A stretch of DNA of 11,060 bases from UMGS1889 sp900556055 (lineage in GTDB: Bacteria > Bacillota > Clostridia > Oscillospirales > Ruminococcaceae), in NCBI GenBank assembly GCA_902463265.1, contig CABQEV010000039.1, forward strand, positions 1-11,060, written 5' to 3'. Each line of letters opens with the position of its first letter. Within the stretch, counting starts at the first letter, position 1. Below the pieces are notes generated by a model, which was given only the letters and a program-made list of their open reading frames with translations, did not search any database and was not told where the DNA came from. Positions 6,125 through 11,060 of the stretch are shown piece after piece. Position numbers and translations under genes: made by a program.

Positions 6125-9097
6125 TCATTCAACATTCTTGAGTGCTTCGCTCTTTGATACCTTTGATACCTTTCTCATCTGGAGAAGTGCAACTGCGGCA
6201 TAGCATGCAGCACCTGTCACAAAGGTGATAATGTATGTCATCGGGTTGATCCTGCATGGGATATAGCCTGTCATCATGGTGTAAAGATATCCCTTGAATA
6301 TAGCCTTCATTGCCGTGTCGATAAACGGTATCGATATCACAAGACCGAACAGGACTGCTATAGATGTAGATGTGATGTAAAGTCCTGCGATCTCGCTGTT
6401 TCTGAAGCCGAGTATCTTAGTCAGAGCGATAGACTGGAAGTTTCTTTCGATGACCTGCTTGCAGAGAACATAGATAACGATTATGAAGAAGACTGCGCCG
6501 AACCATTTGAGCAGTCCCATCATGCCGCCCATTGATGTCATAAGCTGGTCGGAAAGCTTGGTGTAATCCGATGCTGTGATAACGGAAGCAACATCATCGG
6601 GATCAAGCTCGGTAAGCTCTGTATTCGAGAAATATCCCGTGAAATAGTCAGGATCGTTTCCGAAAGTCTTGTTATAGTCGCTGATGTTCATGAATACCGC
6701 AAGCGAGGATTCATAGTTATAAACACCGCCCACCTTTATTGAATATGAGCTGTCACGCTTGTATTTTTCATCGAGAACGAGAGTGTCGCCTGCCGAAATA
6801 CCGTATTTTTCGCTTATGCCGGTTGAGATGAGCGCAGTTCCTTCGGGGATATCCGCAGGAATATAACGGCTGTTTTCTTCAATGCCGTAGACTGAGAAGC
6901 TGTCGGTGAGGAAGCCTTCCTTGGTGTAATCGAAGCTTGACATTGCGAATTTTTCAGCCTGCTTGTCGGTCACTTCATCGGCATTTTCGTAATCAAAGAG
7001 AATGTACTGATATTCGCTTATCATGTCACGGGTAACGATATCCTTGATCTCGTTCATCATTCTCGGCATCATATCGCCGAAGCTGATAAGTATCGAGCTG
7101 AAAAGAATACCGATTATCATGACGATATATCCGGGGAGATTTGTAAGAAGTATTCTGAGGCTGAATCTTGTCTTGAATGGGATCTTTGTGTTGAGCCTGA
7201 ATGCTTTCCTGTTGTTGTTCTTTTTGAGATCTCTTCTGAGGAATTTCAGAGGGCTGAGCTTCAGCTTTGATGTAAGAACGGCAAGGTTGATTATGAGCAT
7301 AAGTATGATCGGGACAACTGTTGAAAGGATAAATGCGGATGCGTCCCAGACGGTGTGATATGTTGTCAGCGAATATGAACCGAGATAAAGATCAATGCAG
7401 AAGTCTTTCATCGCCGTATATCCGATGATATTTCCGACAACTGCTGCAATCAGCGTCACAATGATGGGAAGTGCCATGTAATGGCGTATCATTTCGCCCT
7501 TTGTATATCCCGATGCACGGAGAGTGCCTATAACACCCGCTTCGGAAACTACTGTGTTTGAGATAGTGACGGCAAAAATGAATGCGATAAGTGCGATCAT
7601 CATGTATACCATTACCATTGTCATTGTTTCATCGCCGCCGATATCCTCGATGGAGAATGTAACAGCCATGTTGAGGTAGCGTGGGACATAATCGTCAACG
7701 GCAATGATATCTGTCTTGTCGATCTCGTCCTCGAATTCTTCATCTGCGGGCATTTCATAATCCTCACCGTTTATTTCCGCATCAACGGCATCTTCGATAA
7801 TTCCGAACAGGAAATCATCAAGAGAAACGGAAAGGTCATCTTTTTTCGGCTTTTCAATGGTGCTGAGATATGCGTCCTTGAAATCGTCCTCGGATGGAAC
7901 GGGCGGTTCTTCGCCCGACAGCATTGCCGAAACGGTATCTTCGATCATCTTGAATGTGAAATCGTCCGTTTCTACCGAGAGATCGTCCTTTGTCGGCTTT
8001 TCGACGGAATCCTTGTACTGAGCAAGAAATTCCTCGGCTGACGGTGCGGTGTATTCATCGCCTGTCATCATTGCATTTACGGTATTTTTGATAATGTCAA
8101 ATGTGAAATCATCGACATCAACGGAAAGGTCAGCCTTAGTCGGCTGCTGACCTGCCATAAGGAGCGCGGCATATTCCTCTGCACCCTTCTGAGCATCTGC
8201 TGAGATATCGGCGACTTTCTTTTCGATGGCAGCCTGATACAGCTCGCCGTATTCTTCCGCACCTGTTTTTACGGTTTCTGTGATCTCTTCGACCTTCTTT
8301 TCAAAGGCATCGGTGTAAAGATCGGCATATTCCTCGGAGGCTTTTTCCAGCCTGTCGGTTATCTCATCGACCTGTGCTTTAACTATAGCTTCGTCATAAG
8401 CGGTCAGTTCATCTTCGATAACGTCCAGAAATTTCTCGGAAAGCTCGGCAGCTTCAATGTCATCTGCGTAATCACTGTTATACTGCCAAGCATAGTTATA
8501 GCTGAAATTTTTGCTTTTTGCGGCTTCAAATCCGCTGTCCGTCATGACTGCGATCGAGAAATTTATCGAGTCAAACATGGCATCTGTGTTGTTTTCGTAA
8601 AGCGTGCTGTAATTCGGAAGAGCAACAAAGCCTGTGACGGTAAGCTCTTTTCCGCCCAGCACGATCCTGTCGCCGACTTTGATGTCATTGTTCTTTGCAA
8701 AAACTCTGTCTATTGCGATCTCGCTGTCTGCGGCAGGAAATTCACCGCTCAGAAGGCATGGCTTATTGACCTCTGCACTCTGTTTGTAAACTCTTATATC
8801 CGCACCCGTTTCTGCCATAGTGTCGTCAAAATAAAAGCTGTCATAGAGCTTCATTCCTATCTTGTCTTCAAGAGATGTTCTGAGCTGATCGGGGATAGGC
8901 TTGTCGAACACAATATGGCCGTCCTCAATGTTATATGTTTCAAAGCTGTCATAGTATGCGGCTTTCAGGCTTTCATTTCCGACTCTCATTCCCGAGCACA
9001 TTGAGATGAGCAGAACCATCATTATGAATATTGCGATATACTTTGCTGCGTCCTTTGCAAGCTCCTTGGGTATTCGTTTTCTAAGCGGATTTCTCAT
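6125..9097 (-). CDS. MacB/FtsX-type ABC transporter permease with repeat-bearing outside domain
   Basis: A 990-residue membrane subunit of an ABC exporter or mechanotransmission system. The N-terminus is basic and followed by a membrane segment (about 18-36). A large outside domain runs to about 485, then come three segments of the first FtsX domain (about 491-515, 541-562, 587-609), a lone segment (about 653-673), a second outside domain (about 680-855), and a second FtsX triplet (about 858-880, 905-927, 953-974). The TLRASGYTKGEMIRHY loop is typical of FtsX permeases. The first outside domain is unusual: acidic tandem repeats fill residues 255-461. GGAGG (9110-9106) precedes the ATG by eight bases, and the gene starts 14 bases after the ATPase stop. 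The substrate cannot be predicted; peptide, lipid or cell-wall hydrolase control are all possible. Confidence 0.92.
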   Translation of the reverse strand: MRNPLRKRIPKELAKDAAKYIAIFIMMVLLISMCSGMRVGNESLKAAYYDSFETYNIEDGHIVFDKPIPDQLRTSLEDKIGMKLYDSFYFDDTMAETGADIRVYKQSAEVNKPCLLSGEFPAADSEIAIDRVFAKNNDIKVGDRIVLGGKELTVTGFVALPNYSTLYENNTDAMFDSINFSIAVMTDSGFEAAKSKNFSYNYAWQYNSDYADDIEAAELSEKFLDVIEDELTAYDEAIVKAQVDEITDRLEKASEEYADLYTDAFEKKVEEITETVKTGAEEYGELYQAAIEKKVADISADAQKGAEEYAALLMAGQQPTKADLSVDVDDFTFDIIKNTVNAMMTGDEYTAPSAEEFLAQYKDSVEKPTKDDLSVETDDFTFKMIEDTVSAMLSGEEPPVPSEDDFKDAYLSTIEKPKKDDLSVSLDDFLFGIIEDAVDAEINGEDYEMPADEEFEDEIDKTDIIAVDDYVPRYLNMAVTFSIEDIGGDETMTMVMVYMMIALIAFIFAVTISNTVVSEAGVIGTLRASGYTKGEMIRHYMALPIIVTLIAAVVGNIIGYTAMKDFCIDLYLGSYSLTTYHTVWDASAFILSTVVPIILMLIINLAVLTSKLKLSPLKFLRRDLKKNNNRKAFRLNTKIPFKTRFSLRILLTNLPGYIVMIIGILFSSILISFGDMMPRMMNEIKDIVTRDMISEYQYILFDYENADEVTDKQAEKFAMSSFDYTKEGFLTDSFSVYGIEENSRYIPADIPEGTALISTGISEKYGISAGDTLVLDEKYKRDSSYSIKVGGVYNYESSLAVFMNISDYNKTFGNDPDYFTGYFSNTELTELDPDDVASVITASDYTKLSDQLMTSMGGMMGLLKWFGAVFFIIVIYVLCKQVIERNFQSIALTKILGFRNSEIAGLYITSTSIAVLFGLVISIPFIDTAMKAIFKGYLYTMMTGYIPCRINPMTYIITFVTGAACYAAVALLQMRKVSKVSKSEALKNVE
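7715..8143 (-). repeat. Three tandem 49-residue repeats coded within the permease
   Basis: Residues 319-367, 368-416 and 417-461 repeat the pattern PTKxDLSVxxDDFxFxxI, then TVxAMxxGxE, PS, and Y..S.EK; the third copy is shorter and more divergent. Copies 1 and 2 share 25 of 49 residues. The sequence is acidic and lies on the outer side of the membrane by topology. Confidence 0.8.
8168..8335 (-). repeat. 26-residue tandem repeats coded within the permease
   Basis: EEY occurs at residues 255, 281 and 307, exactly 26 apart, within the repeating pattern EEYxxLYxxAxEKKVxxI.....KxGA. Two full copies and a partial third lead directly into the 49-residue repeats. The heptad-like pattern suggests helices or a coiled coil. 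Confidence 0.75.
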
Positions 9098-9111
9098 TGC
9101 TGTTACCTCCG

Positions 9112-9810
9112 TTACCAGTCAAGCTCTTCGGCGGTCAGCTTCTTTTCGTTGATGATCTCTTTTCTCACCATGCCGTCACGGAGCTTAACGACCTTATCTG
9201 CCATATCCTTGATAGCTTCGTTATGAGTTACCATGATAATAGTGGTGTTGTACTTCTGATTTACCGTTTCGATAAGCTTCAGTATTTCCTTGGAGGTGTT
9301 GTAGTCGAGAGCGCCGGTAGGCTCATCGCAGAGGAGAATATCAGGATTTTTGACGATCGCACGTCCGATAGAGCATCGCTGCTGCTGTCCGCCGGAAAGC
9401 TGGGAGGGAAGCTTGTGTCTGTGTTCATAAAGTCCCAGAGTTTTCAGTATCTCGTCAACATCGAGCGGGTTATCGCTGAGGTATGCGCCCGTTTCAACAT
9501 TTTCCTTGATGTTAAGGTTGGGGATAAGGTTGTACATCTGGAAAATATAGCCGAGATGCTTTCTTCGGTATTCTGTCAGTGCCTTTTCATTCATGTTTTC
9601 GGTTTTTTCTCCGTTGATCGAAATATATCCCGAATCAGCGTCGTCAATGCCTCCGATGATGTTCAGAAGAGTTGATTTTCCGCTTCCCGAAGGCCCGAGA
9701 AGGACGCAGAATTCACCTTTTTCAATGTTGATATTGATGCCCTTCAGCACCTGCACCTTGCTGTCGCCGCTGCCGTAGCTTTTTTTGATATCTTTGATCT
9801 CTATAAACAT
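9112..9810 (-). CDS. ABC transporter ATP-binding protein, MacB/LolD family
   Basis: The 232-residue cytoplasmic ATPase that drives the permease coded just downstream. All motifs are present: Walker A GPSGSGKST (39-47), Q-loop Q91 in YIFQMYNLIPN, signature LSGGQ (138-142), Walker B ILLCDE (158-163) with catalytic E163, D-loop GALD, and H196 in the switch motif VTHNE. The insert and signature are those of MacB/LolD/FtsE-like ATPases that pair with FtsX-fold permeases rather than with classic six-helix exporters. Length is normal. The ribosome site is AAGGGG (9825-9820), before the ATG at 9810. First gene of a two-gene operon; its own promoter lies upstream at 9893-9865. Confidence 0.95.
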   Translation of the reverse strand: MFIEIKDIKKSYGSGDSKVQVLKGININIEKGEFCVLLGPSGSGKSTLLNIIGGIDDADSGYISINGEKTENMNEKALTEYRRKHLGYIFQMYNLIPNLNIKENVETGAYLSDNPLDVDEILKTLGLYEHRHKLPSQLSGGQQQRCSIGRAIVKNPDILLCDEPTGALDYNTSKEILKLIETVNQKYNTTIIMVTHNEAIKDMADKVVKLRDGMVRKEIINEKKLTAEELDW

Positions 9811-9841
9811 TTATATGCACCCCTTCTGCAATATTACGATA

Positions 9842-9859
9842 TATGAGCAACTGTTCATA
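9842..9859. promoter_or_regulatory. Operator-like palindrome at the exporter transcription start
   Basis: TATGAGCAACTGTTCATA has half-sites TATGAGCAA and TATGAACAG that agree at seven of nine positions. An extra half-site, GTTCAT, follows at 9861-9866. It begins about six bases after the -10 on the minus strand, covering the expected start point, which is where a repressor would block transcription. Confidence 0.55.
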
Positions 9860-9864
9860 CGTTC

Positions 9865-9893
9865 ATTATAAATATGTGCCCCCCGTTTGTCAA
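9865..9893 (-). promoter_or_regulatory. Consensus sigma-A promoter of the ABC exporter operon
   Basis: On the minus strand a perfect -35 TTGACA (9893-9888) and a perfect -10 TATAAT (9870-9865) are 17 bases apart. Transcription should start near 9858, leaving a leader of about 48 bases before the ATPase ATG. The spacer holds a run of six G. Confidence 0.93.
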
Positions 9894-9925
9894 GGACTTT
9901 GGCATATTTTGATTTTATTTTCGTA

Positions 9926-9939
9926 TGATTGAACAATCA
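9926..9939. promoter_or_regulatory. Short perfect palindrome upstream of the exporter promoter
   Basis: TGATTG-AA-CAATCA, a 14-base inverted repeat with TTGAACAA at its centre, lies 32 bases upstream of the -35. It may bind a regulator, but this is a position-and-symmetry argument only. Confidence 0.3.
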
Positions 9940-10022
9940 GTTAGCACACGATAACTCTAAATTGTAACTATTGCCGAGCTATACACGTCATATGACAATG
10001 TATAAGGAGAATTGCTGATCAA

Positions 10023-10050
10023 ATATAAGTTATCTTATTCTAACTTATAT
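10023..10050. promoter_or_regulatory. 10-bp inverted repeat upstream of the pnuC promoter
   Basis: ATATAAGTTA (10023-10032) and TAACTTATAT (10041-10050) are perfect inverted copies around an eight-base spacer, ending 20 bases before the -35 at 10071. The position fits an activator or repressor site. It is AT-rich, so chance cannot be excluded. Nothing coding is seen between 9940 and 10070. Confidence 0.4.
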
Positions 10051-10070
10051 GCGGCAAAATAAAAATGATA

Positions 10071-10099
10071 TTGACAAATCTGAAGCATTGCAGTAAAAT
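10071..10099 (+). promoter_or_regulatory. Sigma-A promoter of the pnuC-like gene
   Basis: A perfect -35 TTGACA (10071-10076) and -10 TAAAAT (10094-10099) are 17 bases apart. Transcription from about 10106 would give a leader of roughly 140 bases, long enough for regulation in the RNA. Confidence 0.85.
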
Positions 10100-10154
10100 A
10101 ATAAAGATATGCAAGTGCCTGATTACAGTGGTTTTTATTATAAGGAGACATGAA

Positions 10155-10217
10155 GTGATACTGAATAACCGAAGGATACCGATGCTCGATCCTGATAGCC
10201 GATCTTTTATCCGATAA
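10155..10217 (+). CDS. Possible 20-codon leader peptide before pnuC
   Basis: A GTG at 10155 lies seven bases after AAGGAG (10142-10147) and opens 20 codons (begins M-I-L-N-N-R-R-I-P, ends S-R-S-F-I-R) to a TAA at 10215-10217. That stop falls in the loop of the hairpin at 10201-10228, so a translating ribosome would open the stem next to the pnuC ribosome site. An ATG at 10150 after the same site gives only M-K-stop. It could equally be a chance frame; no family is recognised. Confidence 0.3.
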   Translation: MILNNRRIPMLDPDSRSFIR

Positions 10218-10228
10218 AATAAAAGATC
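10201..10228 (+). promoter_or_regulatory. Leader hairpin adjoining the pnuC ribosome site
   Basis: GATCTTTTAT (10201-10210) pairs perfectly with ATAAAAGATC (10219-10228) over ten bases with an eight-base loop. AGGAG of pnuC begins at 10231. No U-run follows, so it is not a terminator; an effect on translation or mRNA stability is more likely. Confidence 0.5.
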
Positions 10229-10244
10229 AAAGGAGCAGATAAAA

Positions 10245-10928
10245 TTGAATAATCCTGTAATGTGTTTGTCAAAGAGGGAACGGATCATGTGGGCCGCCTC
10301 TCTTTTTATTGTTGCCGTTTCAAATATGGCTTCGGGCAGCGTTGATATACTGACGCTTGCGGCTGCTATGGTCGGTGTTACGTCGCTGATATTTGCGGCA
10401 AAGGGCAATGTCTGGGCGCAGATACTGATGATAATATTCAGCATACTTTACGGCGTGATATCATGGAGATTCCACTACTGGGGAGAGATGATAACGTACC
10501 TCGGAATGTCACTGCCGATGGCGGTATGGTCGGCGGTAACATGGATAAAAAACCCGTCCGAAGGCAACGGAAATGAGGTTGCGATACAGAAGCTGACAAA
10601 AAAGCATGTTGTTCTGCTTTCTGTTTTCAGCGTCGCCGTAACTGCGGCATTTTATTTTATACTGAAGCTTCTGGACACGCCGAATATCGTGTTCAGCACG
10701 ATCTCGATATCTACGAGTTTTCTTGCAGCATCGCTGACAATGCTGCGTTCGTCGTATTATGCGCTGGCATATGCGCTGAATGATGTTGTGCTTATAGTCC
10801 TCTGGGTGCTTGCATCGCTGGAGGATCCTGCGTATATACCCGTAACGGTCAATTTTTCTATTTTCCTTATCAATGACCTGTATGGGTTTATAAGCTGGAA
10901 GAAAAGAGAGTGCGCGCAGTATCAGTGA
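10245..10928 (+). CDS. pnuC: PnuC-like nicotinamide mononucleotide/riboside transporter
   Basis: A 227-residue multi-pass membrane protein of the PnuC family, which moves nicotinamide riboside or related vitamins by facilitated diffusion, trapped inside by phosphorylation. Family features are the AAKGNVWAQ turn (about residue 50), ILYGVISWRFHYWGEMITYLGMSLPMAVWSAVTW in pieces between about 67 and 101, and the C-terminal NDLYGFISWKKRE. Hydrophobic segments lie at roughly 14-32, 36-50, 56-72, 84-100, 121-140, 148-164, 170-190 and 198-216. The start is a TTG at 10245, chosen because AGGAG (10231-10235) is nine bases upstream; the next ATG (10260) is too far. Single-gene unit with its own promoter and terminator. 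Riboflavin or thiamine relatives (PnuX, PnuT) cannot be excluded. Confidence 0.88.
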   Translation: MNNPVMCLSKRERIMWAASLFIVAVSNMASGSVDILTLAAAMVGVTSLIFAAKGNVWAQILMIIFSILYGVISWRFHYWGEMITYLGMSLPMAVWSAVTWIKNPSEGNGNEVAIQKLTKKHVVLLSVFSVAVTAAFYFILKLLDTPNIVFSTISISTSFLAASLTMLRSSYYALAYALNDVVLIVLWVLASLEDPAYIPVTVNFSIFLINDLYGFISWKKRECAQYQ

Positions 10929-10951
10929 CTGCGGATGCAGTGAATTTTTTG

Positions 10952-10986
10952 AACACCTGTTGTATTTTACAGCAGGTGTTTTTTTT
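10952..10986 (+). terminator. Intrinsic terminator of pnuC
   Basis: A 13-bp stem with one G-U pair (10952-10964 with 10968-10980, left arm AACACCTGTTGTA) and a TTT loop is followed by a T-run through 10986. It lies 23 bases after the pnuC stop. Confidence 0.95.
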
Positions 10987-10994
10987 ATTGCCGG

Positions 10995-11031
10995 AAATAA
11001 AAAAGTTCGTCAAGCTGCATACTTGACGAAC
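10995..11031 (-). terminator. Intrinsic terminator of a minus-strand gene beyond the right edge
   Basis: GTTCGTCAAG (11005-11014) and CTTGACGAAC (11022-11031) form a perfect 10-bp stem with a seven-base loop. On the minus strand it is followed by TTTTTTATTT (11004-10995). It therefore ends a gene entering from the right and faces the pnuC terminator. The last 29 bases contain minus-strand stop codons (TAA) in two frames, so that gene probably ends within or just outside the window. Confidence 0.88.
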
Positions 11032-11060
11032 GAAGTGCTTTTATTCCCTTAAAAACGGCT

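Noticed and set aside
9593..9778. Plus-strand reading frame opposite the ABC ATPase, and a longer one at 9097-9675
   Set aside because: Both are antisense shadows of a full-length, motif-complete ATPase gene.

Overview
The window looks like chromosomal DNA of a gut Oscillospiraceae (Ruminococcus-like) Firmicute. The grounds are purine-rich GGAGG ribosome sites, heavy use of ATA, AGG and GCG codons, consensus sigma-A promoters, and proteins that resemble those of this group. The species assignment is inference.

Positions 66-4476 (+ strand) carry five tightly packed genes for the late steps of cobalamin synthesis: a compact CobU-like kinase, a CobC-type histidine phosphatase, CbiB, CobD (threonine-phosphate decarboxylase) and CbiP (cobyric acid synthase). 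Every junction overlaps by 1 to 8 bases, so they are almost certainly co-transcribed and translationally coupled. CobD makes the aminopropanol phosphate, CbiP amidates the ring, CbiB joins the two, CobU activates the product, and the phosphatase probably trims the lower-ligand phosphate. The operon promoter, cobS and cobT are not in the window. Two bases after cbiP comes a helix-turn-helix protein, then 80 bases later a von Willebrand A protein. These two are not cobalamin enzymes and form the least understood unit here.

Positions 5729-6124 have no gene but are dense in repeats: a perfect 41-bp direct repeat, a strong hairpin, and a 40-base module whose inverted copy (36/40) forms the first 40 bases of the window. 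A 13-bp inverted repeat probably ends the convergent transcripts.

Positions 6125-9810 (- strand) encode a two-gene MacB/FtsX-type ABC exporter: an ATPase and a 990-residue permease whose outside domain carries two families of tandem repeats. A perfect TTGACA-17-TATAAT promoter drives it, with an operator-like palindrome at the start of transcription. No matching regulator gene is present.

Positions 9811-10244 are a divergent control region. Its right half has a second strong promoter, a possible 20-codon leader peptide and a hairpin touching the ribosome site of a PnuC-like vitamin B3/riboside transporter (10245-10928, TTG start). The window ends with two face-to-face intrinsic terminators, one for pnuC and one for an unseen gene entering from the right.
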